DNA of 64,000 bases from Gammaproteobacteria bacterium (GTDB lineage: Bacteria > Pseudomonadota > Gammaproteobacteria > Pseudomonadales > Porticoccaceae): NCBI GenBank assembly GCA_018069465.1, contig JAGPUW010000022.1, forward strand, positions 1-64,000, in the 5' to 3' direction. The notes below the pieces were generated by a model, which was given only the letters and a program-made list of their open reading frames with translations, made no database searches and had not been told where the DNA came from. Numbering within the stretch: the first letter of the stretch is position 1; each line of letters starts with the position of its first letter. Shown here piece by piece: positions 9,006 to 18,457 of this stretch. The position numbers and the translations under genes were made by a program.

Positions 9006-9333
9006 TTAAGTCACTACCTCAGCGTTAGTTGTTTCATCAAACCGGGCACACTTTTATCGACAGCTTACCCTCAGTCAACAAGGCAGGGCAGCAGTGACAC
9101 GCAAGTGTTTGGGGAAATGAAAAAGGGAATGGGTAAAGGCTCAAGAAGCCCTTTTGAAGGGGCTGCATAATAGCGATTTTCACCGCCAAGCTCAATCGAG
9201 CCAAAGCTCTAGCCTTTCCACCGATAAAAAATAACGGCTTTGATAGCGCCATTGCCGATGGTGTTTAAGCACCCTTGCTAAGGCCGAAAGCCATCTGAGC
9301 TATCTCTGGGTGCTACGGCAACATAACGTATCG
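9006..9333. other. 328-base non-coding gap
   Basis: Upstream of the SulP gene and downstream of the DUF599 gene. An imperfect inverted repeat AAGCCCTTTTGAAGGGGCT lies at about 9147-9166. The one open frame here (9037-9252, minus) is rich in Leu and Cys without recognisable pattern and is not taken as a gene. The SulP promoter is presumably here. Confidence 0.5.
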
Positions 9334-10047
9334 CTACACCACCTGGTTAAGGGCGTTTAAAACCCGAGAACGAAACTCCCGCCGATAGAGCACGCCCACC
9401 ACAATGCTGGAGGCCAGCATAAATATCCACGGATTGAGGAACCAAAGCAGGTAGGCCAAACTAAAATAGTAGGCGCGCAGACCTAAATTAAATGCCTGGG
9501 CCGCCCGAGAAATCACCTGGGCCGCGTGGGTAGAAAACTGCCGCGCAGCTTCTGCGTCAAGATCAGAGTGCGCGGGAGCACGCCCTATTAGCACAGCGGC
9601 AAAACCGTATTGGCGCAGCGACCAGGAAAATTTAAAAAAGGCATAAACAAAGATAGCGGCCAGGAGGAGAAGTTTTGTTTCCCAGCCATGCTCGCTCACG
9701 GCCATGGTAAAGGGCAGGTTGTCAGTCACCGCCACGATGTCATCACCGGAACCCAAAGCGGCCACCAAACCCGCGAGCACCAGCAGAGTCGAGGAGGCAA
9801 AGAAGGAGACATTGCGTTCTAAATTGCCCAGCAGGGCCGCGTCACCGACGCGATTGTCCCGCGTCAACAAGCCATCCATCCACGCCACCCGGTGTGCCGC
9901 CATAATGCTGGACAGGGAAGTGCGCCGCTGCGACATTTTACGTGAATAAACGCTATAACCCAGCCAGCAAAAAGTAAACCAGCCCAGGGCCAGGACATCG
10001 AGCCCACTAAACCCTTTGATCACTTCAGAACCCATTGCCCATCCCAA
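9334..10047 (-). CDS. DUF599 integral membrane protein
   Basis: This 237-residue protein has four or five membrane spans: residues about 14-32 (LDVLALGWFTFCWLGYSVYS), 80-100, 122-142 and a C-terminal pair around 190-225. The first helix and the following YSRK.. segment match the DUF599 family, widespread and uncharacterised. A TTG codon preceded by AAGGTAGG is taken as start; an ATG four codons later is possible. It is divergent from the acyl-CoA synthetase gene and has no operon partner. Confidence 0.75.
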   Translation of the reverse strand: MGWAMGSEVIKGFSGLDVLALGWFTFCWLGYSVYSRKMSQRRTSLSSIMAAHRVAWMDGLLTRDNRVGDAALLGNLERNVSFFASSTLLVLAGLVAALGSGDDIVAVTDNLPFTMAVSEHGWETKLLLLAAIFVYAFFKFSWSLRQYGFAAVLIGRAPAHSDLDAEAARQFSTHAAQVISRAAQAFNLGLRAYYFSLAYLLWFLNPWIFMLASSIVVGVLYRREFRSRVLNALNQVV

Positions 10048-10355
10048 TACTGCCTACCTTAATATTGCCAATTTTGAATATTAGAGGAGGATAAACCTCA
10101 GCCCCCTGAATGTCCAAGCCTGCCCCGTTTAGGGCAAAACCTGCTCAATTCACAACGCTACCTTACTCAACCCACTACTACGCTTTGATTAAAATTATTA
10201 AAAAAAATAGAGCCAAGGGATAAGTTTTGCTAGCGTTTTTTCCTAAAAGGCTATTCCTCAATAGCGAGTTTCATTATAGTCAGCAGAAGCGTGTGATGAC
10301 TTTTCAGCAAAATCTATCACCACACATCTAACAATAATGATCTGGGAGAGTAGCT
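10048..10355. other. 308-base divergent promoter region
   Basis: It separates the DUF599 gene (minus) from the acyl-CoA synthetase gene (plus). The stretch 10180-10215 is very AT-rich. I see no operator I can name and no gene. Confidence 0.5.
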
Positions 10356-11909
10356 ATGTATCCAGGCAAGTGGGCTGAAGAATTCCCCGACAAAGCAGCC
10401 GTCATTCATTCGCTCAGCGGTGCGACAATCACCTATCGCCAATTGAACGAGCGCTCCAATCAACTGGCTCAACTGATGTGGGCCAGAGGTCTGCGTCCCG
10501 GCGATCATGTTGCCATCTTTATGGAAAACAACCTGCGCTACTTTGAGGTCATCTGGGCGGCCCTGCGCTCGGGCCTGTATTTAACCACGGTCAATCAGTA
10601 CCTGACCGACGAGGAAGCGGCTTACATCGTTGACAACTGTGAAGCCGAAATACTAATCACCTCCAAACGACTCGCCGAGGTAGCCAGCAAACTCAAACCT
10701 TTTGCCCCCAACTGCCATAACTGGCTGATGGTCGACGGCACTGTCGCTGGCTATGAGGCCTATGAAGACGCCATTGCCCAGCACCCCAGTGACAAGCTCG
10801 CCGCCGAACCGGCCGGTCTGTTTATGCTCTACAGCTCCGGTACCACCGGGCGGCCCAAGGGCATTATCCGCCCCCTGCCCAAAAACGATATCGCCGACAA
10901 CCCCGGCGCCGTCGGCACCTTGCAACAGAAAATCTGGGCGGTTGACGAAAATGCGGTTTATCTCTCCCCAGCCCCCCTCTACCACTCTGCACCACTGTCA
11001 TTTTGCACCGGCATTCAGGCCAACGGCGGCACTGTTATTATGATGCCGAAATTCGACGAGATCGGCGCACTAGAGGCCATAGAGAAATACCGCATCACTC
11101 ACAGCCAATGGGTGCCGACCATGTTTACGCGCATGTTAAAAATGCCCGCCGAACAACTGCAGCACTTCGACCTGTCATCCCACCAGGTCGCAATACACGC
11201 AGCCGCACCCTGCCCCGATGGCATCAAACGACAAATGCTCGACTGGTGGGGACCCATTATTTACGAATACTACGGCGGCAGCGAACTCAATGGGCTCACC
11301 CACTGCGGCCCCCAGGACTGGCTCGACCACCCCGGCTCTGTTGGTAAACCCATTCTCGGCACCCTGCATATCTGCGCTGATGACGGCACCGAGCTACCCG
11401 CTGGGGAAGCCGGCTTGATCTATTTTGAGCTGCCAATAGTGGCGTTCACCTATCACAAGGAAGCCGACAAAACCAAAGACGCTCAACACCCCGAGCACCC
11501 TAACTGGAGTGCCCTCGGTGACATCGGCTACGTCGACGAAGATGGCTTCTTATTCCTCACCGACCGCGCCACCTTTATGATTATTTCCGGCGGCGTCAAC
11601 ATCTACCCCCAGGAAATTGAAGACGCCCTGATCATGCATCCCAAAATTGCCGACGTCGCCGTTATCGGCGTGCCCAACGAGGAAATGGGCGAAGAGGTTA
11701 AGGCCGTGGTTGAAACGCCCAAAGGCATTGCCGGCGACGATGCCCTGGCCAGCGAAATACTGGCCTATGCGCGGGACCATATCGCCCACTATAAATGCCC
11801 GAAAAGTGTCGACTTTACCGACCAGCTGCCGCGTCTGCCCACGGGTAAACTCTATAAACGCCTGCTAAAAGACAAGTACTGGGGCAAGACCAATTCGCGG
11901 ATAGTCTAA
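10356..11909 (+). CDS. AMP-forming acyl-CoA synthetase / ligase
   Basis: The enzyme should activate a carboxylic acid to its CoA thioester through an acyl-adenylate. The phosphate loop is YSSGTTGRPKGII (about 165-177). Motif A5 is YEYYGGSEL, and the hinge is GYVDEDGFLFLTDRATFMII followed by GGVNIYPQEIE. The C-terminal catalytic Lys is in LPRLPTGKLYKR. Length 517 suits FadD-like or crotonobetaine-type ligases. The start ATG follows GGGAGAGTAGCT. It faces the catabolic cluster at 14-22 kb and may feed it. Substrate chain length or ring type is not readable. Confidence 0.9.
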   Translation: MYPGKWAEEFPDKAAVIHSLSGATITYRQLNERSNQLAQLMWARGLRPGDHVAIFMENNLRYFEVIWAALRSGLYLTTVNQYLTDEEAAYIVDNCEAEILITSKRLAEVASKLKPFAPNCHNWLMVDGTVAGYEAYEDAIAQHPSDKLAAEPAGLFMLYSSGTTGRPKGIIRPLPKNDIADNPGAVGTLQQKIWAVDENAVYLSPAPLYHSAPLSFCTGIQANGGTVIMMPKFDEIGALEAIEKYRITHSQWVPTMFTRMLKMPAEQLQHFDLSSHQVAIHAAAPCPDGIKRQMLDWWGPIIYEYYGGSELNGLTHCGPQDWLDHPGSVGKPILGTLHICADDGTELPAGEAGLIYFELPIVAFTYHKEADKTKDAQHPEHPNWSALGDIGYVDEDGFLFLTDRATFMIISGGVNIYPQEIEDALIMHPKIADVAVIGVPNEEMGEEVKAVVETPKGIAGDDALASEILAYARDHIAHYKCPKSVDFTDQLPRLPTGKLYKRLLKDKYWGKTNSRIV

Positions 11910-11943
11910 AAGCCCGCGTGCAAAAATAAATTAATCCTGTGAA

Positions 11944-11980
11944 GGGGCGCGCTGCTTGCGCCGCCCCGGTTTTGTTGCCC
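11944..11980 (+). terminator. Probable terminator after the acyl-CoA synthetase gene
   Basis: GC-rich hairpin GGGGCGCG / CGCCGCCCC with one bulge (11944-11967), followed by GGTTTTGTTG. The T-run is interrupted, so strength is uncertain. Confidence 0.45.
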
Positions 11981-12187
11981 CCAGGATAGATAGGACTTTA
12001 CGGCGCGATAGCAGGCACCGACCTGCGGCTATATTGCAATAACTTTCATACAATAACTTTGCACTTTTTCTAGCACACAGTACAATCCGCGGCATTTAAA
12101 ATAAAACGCGGCCACCCCAACCCCCGGCTCGCAGAAAACACAAGCACAGGTAGTGCGCGAAGTAACAAGGACGAAATAGTTGTTTAC

Positions 12188-12757
12188 ATGTTAAAAACCC
12201 TCCTCTACATCAGCCTAATTGCCTGCCTCCTCATTAGCCTTCTATTTTTTTACACGCTCCAGCCACAAGGCATAGACAGCCGTAGCGCAGCGAATACCCC
12301 CACGGCGATCGAACGCGGCAAAAGCCCCCTCGAAAAAATATCACCCCCTGACAATTCGGAAAAAAGTACAGTCCGTAGTCGCGAAGAGCTCAGCCAGGCA
12401 CCCACCGTCATTGCAGCAATAGCCGCTGAAGATAAGATGCGCAATGAACGCTTGCGCAAAGACATTATTCGCAACTATAAAAAAACACGTAATTTATATT
12501 ACGCCGATACCAGCTTAAACACTGCTGACAAACAACAATTGATTACACAACTCGACACGGCAGTTTTTGGCGACCAACAACCCGACTACGCACAGACCAG
12601 CGAAGACCTCGACGATCAAGCGCTATACCGGGAAATAATGCTTAACTTTCAATATGACACTCAAAATATAAAAGCTGATTCTTCGCTCAGCCGCCAACAA
12701 AAAGAAGACAGCATACGCCAACTACTTTCTCAATTTATTACTGACATTGACGGCTGA
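12188..12757 (+). CDS. Membrane-anchored protein with two homologous 41-residue repeats
   Basis: I do not recognise the family. The 189-residue product has one N-terminal membrane segment (about 4-23), a polar linker to about residue 70, and two internal repeats at 89-129 and 146-186. Both follow the pattern L..[DE]I...N[YF]......(A)D[ST]SL...K......QL, so they arose by duplication and are mostly helical. The layout (anchor, linker, helical repeats, placed just before a secreted hydrolase gene) recalls lipase chaperones but is much shorter, so this is only a suggestion. The stop codon lies in a 13-base tandem repeat. The phospholipase D-like gene starts 73 bases on. Confidence 0.65.
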   Translation: MLKTLLYISLIACLLISLLFFYTLQPQGIDSRSAANTPTAIERGKSPLEKISPPDNSEKSTVRSREELSQAPTVIAAIAAEDKMRNERLRKDIIRNYKKTRNLYYADTSLNTADKQQLITQLDTAVFGDQQPDYAQTSEDLDDQALYREIMLNFQYDTQNIKADSSLSRQQKEDSIRQLLSQFITDIDG

Positions 12758-12780
12758 CATTGACGGCTGATATTGATAGC
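12742..12780 (+). repeat. Three tandem 13-base units over a stop codon
   Basis: TGACATTGACGGC occurs at 12742-12754 and 12755-12767, then a diverged unit TGATATTGATAGC at 12768-12780. The TGA that ends the repeat-protein gene is the first codon of the second unit. Confidence 0.8.
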
Positions 12781-12830
12781 TGATTGTACGGATACAACAA
12801 CTTATTTATTCTAAAGACAAAGGGATTTAC

Positions 12831-14195
12831 ATGTTCACGTTAAAACACCTTAAAGCTTCAATTATATTGACCGCTCTTTCCTCAGGCCTTCTCTCTGCAA
12901 GCTCAACGCTCGCCGCCATTGGCGATGAAAACTTTGAGACCGAGCTTGATAACCTGACCAACACCACATCAACCTTTGGCAACGAGCTGGATATTCTAGA
13001 GTCGGCCAATGAAGTTTATTTATTGCGCCAGCATTTAATGGCGGACGCCCAACAGTTTATCAACATTCACACCTGGGCCATCAGCCAGGATACCACCGGA
13101 CTCGACACAGCCGCACAACTGGGAGCCAAAGCCACCCTCGACGATGTCGAAGTCAATTTCCTCTATGACGCATTGGCGCAGCTTTACGTGTCACCGGCAA
13201 TGGGTGCTGGCCTGCGCTCACTCGGTATTAACGCCGTCGCCTACGTGCCACAAAATATAGATCAAGATAACCTCATCCCCTACCTGTTAACCGGCAGTCA
13301 CAAAAAATCGATGATTGTCGATAGTGTCAATTATGGTCTGGAGTCTGTCGTTGGCGGCCGTAATATTGGCGATGATTATTTAACCGAGGTCATCGATGCC
13401 GCCCCCGGAGAATTTGTCGATAAATGGCGCGATACGGATCTACTTATTCGCGGCCCAGCAACGCTGCTGCTACAACAAGACTTTGTCGATTCTTTTAACC
13501 ATCAAACGAGTATTTCCGTCGGCTGTTCAAGCGATGATGAAAGCTGTCATTTTTACCCGCAAACAAGCACAGAAAACCCTTCTGCCAATGCCAATTTACG
13601 TATCTTGCACAATGACCCCGAACTAAATGATGGCGCCGGTGTATTTCAAGTTAACGCCATGTACGAAAAATTACTGACTGAAGCCGAATACAGTATTGAT
13701 ATAGAAACACCTTATTTTATACCCCCGCCAGCATTACTCGAGGCTATTTACGGTGCCCTGGCCAGAGGTGTGCGCGTACGAATTTTAACTAACGATGATA
13801 AAAATAATGACGGGGGCGGCATTGTATATTTGGCCTCAGCGTTCTATTGGCAAGATCTACTCGAAGCCGGGGCAGAATTTTATCTATGGGGGGTCAAGAA
13901 ATCTGCTGCAGAGCCCGAGGCGTTTCGACAAATGCACTCCAAATTTATTATTGTCGACGACCAGCTCTTTATGCCGGGCTCCTGGAACTTTGATGGCAGG
14001 GCCTATTACACCTCCAGCGAATTCGGCTTTGCCACCACCGACACGGCGGTAGTGGACGATGCGCTACGCATGTGGCAGGACGATCTCGCCACCATTGACG
14101 TCATCACTGTTGACGCCGCCTGGTACGACGCAAACTTCACCTGGCTCGATAAAATTAAAATGAAATTTTACGCCTTACTCTCACCTATTCTTTAA
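12831..14195 (+). CDS. Exported phospholipase D-like protein with two HKD motifs
   Basis: This 454-residue protein has an N-terminal signal peptide (about 1-28, ending STLAA). The two catalytic HxKx4D motifs are HKKSMIVD followed by GLESVVGGRNIGDDY, and HSKFIIVD followed by GSWNFDGRAYYTSSEFG. The architecture is that of bacterial PLD/cardiolipin-synthase-like proteins, which cleave or transfer phosphodiester bonds; both halves are complete, so it is probably active in the periplasm or outside. AAAGGGA lies upstream of the ATG. It probably shares a transcript with the anchored repeat protein. Phosphatidyl transferase, phospholipase or nuclease activity are all possible. Confidence 0.85.
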   Translation: MFTLKHLKASIILTALSSGLLSASSTLAAIGDENFETELDNLTNTTSTFGNELDILESANEVYLLRQHLMADAQQFINIHTWAISQDTTGLDTAAQLGAKATLDDVEVNFLYDALAQLYVSPAMGAGLRSLGINAVAYVPQNIDQDNLIPYLLTGSHKKSMIVDSVNYGLESVVGGRNIGDDYLTEVIDAAPGEFVDKWRDTDLLIRGPATLLLQQDFVDSFNHQTSISVGCSSDDESCHFYPQTSTENPSANANLRILHNDPELNDGAGVFQVNAMYEKLLTEAEYSIDIETPYFIPPPALLEAIYGALARGVRVRILTNDDKNNDGGGIVYLASAFYWQDLLEAGAEFYLWGVKKSAAEPEAFRQMHSKFIIVDDQLFMPGSWNFDGRAYYTSSEFGFATTDTAVVDDALRMWQDDLATIDVITVDAAWYDANFTWLDKIKMKFYALLSPIL

Positions 14196-14306
14196 ACGAC
14201 ATATTGGAAAACCGCGTATTGCTAAACGCCATCGACAGGCAGGGCGACGCGGTGCGCTTTATTCTTGAATACGGGACAGCCATAACTGTAATAAAAACAG
14301 CCGCAA

Positions 14307-14951
14307 TCAACGCGGCGCACTAGCAGAGGAGGCGCGAAACCAGGTGGCGATTGAAAAGCGATCCCGCCTGGTAGGCAGAACTTCATGGGGAAAGTCTTCA
14401 CTTAAAAATACCACGATGGTGCCAAAACTCGGGCTCACGGCTAGCGGCGTCTGAGCTTCATACCCCGTATAAATAACTAGCTCGCCACCGTCTTCGCTCT
14501 GCCACTCATTATTTAAATAAAGCACCATCGACAGCACACGGTTGGCCTCGCCTTTAAATGCGTCGCTGTGCTTTTTATAAAAATCACCCGGCCCGTAGTG
14601 AGCATAGTGACTTTCGGATGAAAATAAGCCCAAAAACAAGCGGCGATTGAGAAACACTTGCAGTGACTCAAGCCACCCTAGCCAGGCGGCACCCGCCTCG
14701 TGGTCGCCATTAATCCAGCAAATTTCATCACCGCGTATCAGCTGATTCAAGTGCTGTGCGCTCTCCCGCCCTATACCCGCTTTTTTAAAGTCGGCGCCAG
14801 ACATTGTCTGCACATGCTTTGAAAGTTGGTCGAGCAAAGCCGCCGGTAAGGCATTGGGCAGAATGCTGTAACCTGTGGCCGCAATATCCCTGGCGATGTC
14901 TGCGAATATAAGTTCGCTACCGTCGCCCGCATCGTCGGCAGCTTTATTCAC
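14307..14951 (-). CDS. 2-oxoglutarate/Fe(II) oxygenase, prolyl-hydroxylase (SM-20) type
   Basis: This 214-residue protein carries the iron facial triad HSDAFKGEANR (HxD) and PHEVLPTRRDRFSIATWFR (distal His and the 2-oxoglutarate Arg). AHYGPGDFYKKH before the HxD and VLYLNNEW after it are typical of P4Hc/SM-20-like oxygenases. These hydroxylate proline or other substrates with oxygen and 2-oxoglutarate. It begins with GTG two bases after the stop of the acyl-CoA dehydrogenase gene, so the pair is probably translationally coupled. That suggests a part in the same catabolic route or simple hitch-hiking. Confidence 0.82.
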   Translation of the reverse strand: MNKAADDAGDGSELIFADIARDIAATGYSILPNALPAALLDQLSKHVQTMSGADFKKAGIGRESAQHLNQLIRGDEICWINGDHEAGAAWLGWLESLQVFLNRRLFLGLFSSESHYAHYGPGDFYKKHSDAFKGEANRVLSMVLYLNNEWQSEDGGELVIYTGYEAQTPLAVSPSFGTIVVFLSEDFPHEVLPTRRDRFSIATWFRASSASAPR

Positions 14952-14953
14952 TA

Positions 14954-16120
14954 TTAGGCATTTTTCTTAAGACGCTGGCGGGCAAGCACCCAACGGTGTA
15001 TTTCGCTCGGCCCTTCATAAATGCGCATTAAGCGCACCCGCTGGGCCATGAGTTGCAGGGGTAGTTCTTTAGTCATGCCCATGGCGCCGTAAGTTTGCAT
15101 GGCCCAGTCGATAGCGTCGGTGGCCAGCTCCGTGGCGTAGAGTTTAATCATGCTCGCCTCGGTGCGCACATCCCCACCGGCATCCTGTTTGGTGGCGGCG
15201 TGCCAGAGCATTAATTGCAGGCAGTGGCAGCGGGTTTCTATCTCGGCAACCCACCATTGAATGGACTGTCGATCGGCCAGCGGCGCACCAAACGTCTCTC
15301 GCTGATTGGCGTAATCACAGAGCATATCCAGCGCCCGACGCGCCGTTCCCAAACACCAGGCGCCCATTTCCAGGCGCCGCACGATAAGACGCAGTTGCAT
15401 GGGCGCAAAGCCCTGCCCTTCCACGCCGAGTAATTGGCTGGCGGGCAGGCGGCAATTATCGAAGGCAATTTCGTAATTGTAGTGGCCGCCGATCAATAAA
15501 ATTTTGCGGGCAATTTCCAGCCCTGGCGTGTCGCGGTCGACGAGGAAGGCGGAGATACCTCCCCGCGAGCCTTTCTGTGGATCGGTAATCGCCATAACAA
15601 TGGTGAAGTCAGCCTTGTCCATGCGGCTAATCCAAATTTTGCGCCCGTTGAGCACCCAGTCATCACCGTCGCGCACGGCCCGCGTGGTCATGCCCGCAGG
15701 GTCGGCACCGGCGCCCGGTTCAGAAATCGCAATGGCGGAAATAGTTTCACCCCGGGCATAGGGTTCGAGGTATTTCGCCTTCTGCTGCTCGTTGGCCGTG
15801 GCCAGTAACATATGTAAATTGGGCGAGTCGGGCGGAAAGGTAAAGGGCGTGATGGTACGGCCCAGCGCCTCGTTGACGCCAACCAGAGCAATGGCGGGCA
15901 AATCGGCACCGCCGGTTTCAGCCGGGCAATCTAGCCCCCATAAACCCAGCTCGCGGCATTTGTCGTGCAGCGGGGCAAGCTCCGCATCTGTCAGTTCGTG
16001 GTTACCGCCCAGGGCTTCGCGTTCGAGCACCGCTGCCTCAAGAGGCATCAGCTCATTTTCAACGAATTTATTGACCATTTCGTTGAGTAGTCGATATTCT
16101 TCGTCCAGTTGAAAATCCAC
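14954..16120 (-). CDS. Acyl-CoA dehydrogenase
   Basis: FAD-dependent alpha,beta-dehydrogenation of an acyl-CoA. The 388-residue protein shows the FAD/substrate region ISEPGAGADPAGMTTRA and NGRKIWISRMDKADF, a mid-domain SRGGISAFLVDRDTPGLEI, and a C-terminal IYEGPSEIHRW. The Glu in YEGPSE corresponds to the catalytic base of the medium-chain group. It starts at GTG with GAGG about 8 bases upstream. It is followed closely by the 2OG oxygenase and preceded by an SDR and a CoA-transferase on the same strand, a likely catabolic operon. Chain or ring preference is unknown. Confidence 0.92.
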   Translation of the reverse strand: MDFQLDEEYRLLNEMVNKFVENELMPLEAAVLEREALGGNHELTDAELAPLHDKCRELGLWGLDCPAETGGADLPAIALVGVNEALGRTITPFTFPPDSPNLHMLLATANEQQKAKYLEPYARGETISAIAISEPGAGADPAGMTTRAVRDGDDWVLNGRKIWISRMDKADFTIVMAITDPQKGSRGGISAFLVDRDTPGLEIARKILLIGGHYNYEIAFDNCRLPASQLLGVEGQGFAPMQLRLIVRRLEMGAWCLGTARRALDMLCDYANQRETFGAPLADRQSIQWWVAEIETRCHCLQLMLWHAATKQDAGGDVRTEASMIKLYATELATDAIDWAMQTYGAMGMTKELPLQLMAQRVRLMRIYEGPSEIHRWVLARQRLKKNA

Positions 16121-16169
16121 GCTGTTGCCTCGCTTACCTTATTTAAAAATTAATTCTATCCGATCTAAA

Positions 16170-17006
16170 TCACTCTTCGTCGGCGGGTCGGTAGACCTTA
16201 ATGGGGTGATATTCTTTCTGGAAACCGGGTTGATCTTCCCACTTCAAACCGCCAATCAAACCACCGTCAACCACCATCGCCTGACCGGTGACAAAGGTCG
16301 AGCGATCGCCCGCTAGCCAGCAGGCCATTTGCGCGATGTCATCGGGAATGCCGGCGCGGGGAATCGCCTGGGTTTTACTAAAGCTGGGCAATACTTTTTC
16401 GATTAGCTCATCGGAGCGACCCACAGTATTGGCCGCCAGCGGTGTGGCGATAAAGCCGGGGCAAATGGCGTTGACGCGGATGTGGTGCTCGCCCAGTTCC
16501 ATAGCCACCGATTTAGTCATGTGAATAACGGCGGCCTTAGCACCCGCGTAGGCGTGAGGGCTGTAGCCCGAGGCCAAACCGGCGATGCTGCCGGTATTAA
16601 TAATGCTGCCACCTCCCTGTTTTTTCATAATCGGCGCCGCGTGTTTCATGCCCAAAAATACACCGCGCACTAGTACGTCGTAGGTCATGTCGAATTCATC
16701 GGCTGGTGTATCTTCAACCGGGCCAATCACGCCGCCAAAACCGGCGTTATTAAAGATAATGTCGAGCCGGCCCCACTGGGATACGGCCAGATCAATCGCG
16801 GCTTTTACTTCCGCTTCCTGGCGCACTTCTACCTTGGCAAATACGGCGGCATCGCCCAGCTCGGCAGCCAGGGCTTCGCCCCGTTCAACCTGCATATCGG
16901 CGATCACTACCCGCGCGCCCTCTTCAATAAATAAGCGCACGGCGCGCTCGCCAATGCCGCTGGCACCACCGGTAATTACTGCTACTTTGCCATCGAGTTC
17001 GGCCAT
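16170..17006 (-). CDS. Short-chain dehydrogenase/reductase
   Basis: Classical SDR of 278 residues. The cofactor loop is TGGASGIGER near residue 12, NNAG at about 90, and the active-site set is INTGSIAG with YAGAKAAV (YxxxK). An acidic residue after the second strand (IADMQ) suggests NAD rather than NADP. A C-terminal extension of about 25 residues follows VVDGG. It probably oxidises a 3-hydroxyacyl or cyclic alcohol intermediate. A GGGAGAAAGAAT site precedes the ATG. It lies between the CoA-transferase and acyl-CoA dehydrogenase genes. Confidence 0.9.
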   Translation of the reverse strand: MAELDGKVAVITGGASGIGERAVRLFIEEGARVVIADMQVERGEALAAELGDAAVFAKVEVRQEAEVKAAIDLAVSQWGRLDIIFNNAGFGGVIGPVEDTPADEFDMTYDVLVRGVFLGMKHAAPIMKKQGGGSIINTGSIAGLASGYSPHAYAGAKAAVIHMTKSVAMELGEHHIRVNAICPGFIATPLAANTVGRSDELIEKVLPSFSKTQAIPRAGIPDDIAQMACWLAGDRSTFVTGQAMVVDGGLIGGLKWEDQPGFQKEYHPIKVYRPADEE

Positions 17007-17071
17007 ATTCTTTCTCCCATATTTTTTGCTATGTTAACTTTGATTAAATGTTTACCTGTGCAGAACAGGGT

Positions 17072-18253
17072 TTAAACCACCCGCTTACTGCGCAGGTCGG
17101 CGATTTCTTCGACACTGTAATTTAAAGATTTTAACAAACTGTCGGTGTGCTCACCCAGTGCCGGTGGTGGTGTTTTAATGCCACCGGGGGTACGCGACAG
17201 CGAGATTGGCGTATCCATTACCGGCACCGGTTTATCGATGCCGGGAATGGCCACATCCTTCAACATGCCCGTAGCCTTAACGTGTGGATGGTCGAGCACT
17301 TGCTGGGGCGACAATACTTCACCTGCCGGAATGCCCGCCGCTTCGAGTTGCTCGAGAACTTGCTGCGTGGTGCGCTCGCCACACCAGCGGCTCATGCGCT
17401 CGCTAATCACCGCGCCATTGGCACCACGGGAGTCATCATCGGCAAAGCGCGGATCTTCCAGCCACTCGGGTTCACCGATTAAATCGACCCAACGCTTGAA
17501 GAGTGGATTGCCAATGCTCTGCACCATGACCCAGTTATCTTTGGTCTGAAAGGCATCGGCAGGGGCGCCGGTGGGCGCACGGCTGCCGGTGGACACACGG
17601 TTCAGTGCCAGCACCGCCTGCTCCATCACCACCGGGTTGGTAATGGTCAGCGCCGTGTTGAGCAAAGCGCCCTCAACAATTTGCCCCATGCCGCTGGTCT
17701 TGCGCTCGTACAGTGCCAGCACCGTGCCCAGCGCGCAGAGCATGCCGCTACTGTAGTCGACGTAGGGCGCAAAATTTTTCATCGGCTCACCCTCGTGACC
17801 GGTCATGTACATATTGCCCGACATCGCTTGCGCAACACCGTCAAAACCGAGCTTTTCGGCGAAGGGCCCCTTCGAGCCAAAGGCCGAACAGGTGGTGAGA
17901 ATAATATCGGGCTTAATGGCTTTCAGGCTGTCGTAGTCGAGGCCCATCGCCGGCAGCGCATGGTAGGGCATATTGACCACCACCACGTCGGCGGTTTCGA
18001 TTAAACGACGGGTAACTTCTTTGCCATCGGGCTTGGTGGGGTTGAGGGTCAGGCCCAGCTTATTGCGGCCGTTGTGAATAAAGTGAGCACCGTACTCATC
18101 ATTGAGCGGCGCCACGTAGCGGTCTTCACTGCCGTCGACCTTTTCAATGCGAATCACCTCGGCACCGAAATCACCCAGCAGAGAGGCGCAGTGCGGCCCG
18201 GCCACATAGCGCCCAAAATCGAGCACGCGAATTCCCTCTAAAACTCCCGACAT
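17072..18253 (-). CDS. Family III CoA-transferase (CaiB/BaiF)
   Basis: The enzyme exchanges CoA between carboxylic acids. The 393-residue protein starts with GIRVLDFGRYVAGPHCASLL and GDFGAEVIRIEK, the family signature. The expected catalytic Asp lies in YVDYSSGMLCALG. C-terminal ALGEHTDSLLKSL is also typical. It is first in a likely operon (CoA-transferase, SDR, acyl-CoA dehydrogenase, 2OG oxygenase) after a terminator at 18397-18432. The AGGGGAAATAAA ribosome site is good. The acid handled is unknown. Confidence 0.92.
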   Translation of the reverse strand: MSGVLEGIRVLDFGRYVAGPHCASLLGDFGAEVIRIEKVDGSEDRYVAPLNDEYGAHFIHNGRNKLGLTLNPTKPDGKEVTRRLIETADVVVVNMPYHALPAMGLDYDSLKAIKPDIILTTCSAFGSKGPFAEKLGFDGVAQAMSGNMYMTGHEGEPMKNFAPYVDYSSGMLCALGTVLALYERKTSGMGQIVEGALLNTALTITNPVVMEQAVLALNRVSTGSRAPTGAPADAFQTKDNWVMVQSIGNPLFKRWVDLIGEPEWLEDPRFADDDSRGANGAVISERMSRWCGERTTQQVLEQLEAAGIPAGEVLSPQQVLDHPHVKATGMLKDVAIPGIDKPVPVMDTPISLSRTPGGIKTPPPALGEHTDSLLKSLNYSVEEIADLRSKRVV

Positions 18254-18396
18254 TTTATTTCCCCTGAAGTGTGTAATAAATAGATGCTGAGAATAGGCTC
18301 TGCGAACCAGACCCGTTCATAATTGCTGGAAGCATGATAAACCCGGGGCCGTAACAGCGCTATAGCGGGGACAAAATTGGCCCGCCAAAAAACAAG

Positions 18397-18432
18397 CTAA
18401 AAAAAAGGTGCAGAAACTATCTGCACCTTTTT
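18397..18432 (-). terminator. Rho-independent terminator, bidirectional
   Basis: GGTGCAG (18407-18413) pairs with CTGCACC (18421-18427). It has an A-run on the left, giving a T-run for the minus strand, and TTTTT on the right. It ends the minus-strand SDR transcript and separates it from the CoA-transferase operon. Confidence 0.85.
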
Positions 18433-18457
18433 ACTGACGGGCTAAGGCCTAGAGAAC

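Noticed and set aside
9037-9252. 71-codon minus-strand frame
   Set aside because: Leu/Cys-rich without structure, no ribosome site; the gap is better seen as non-coding.
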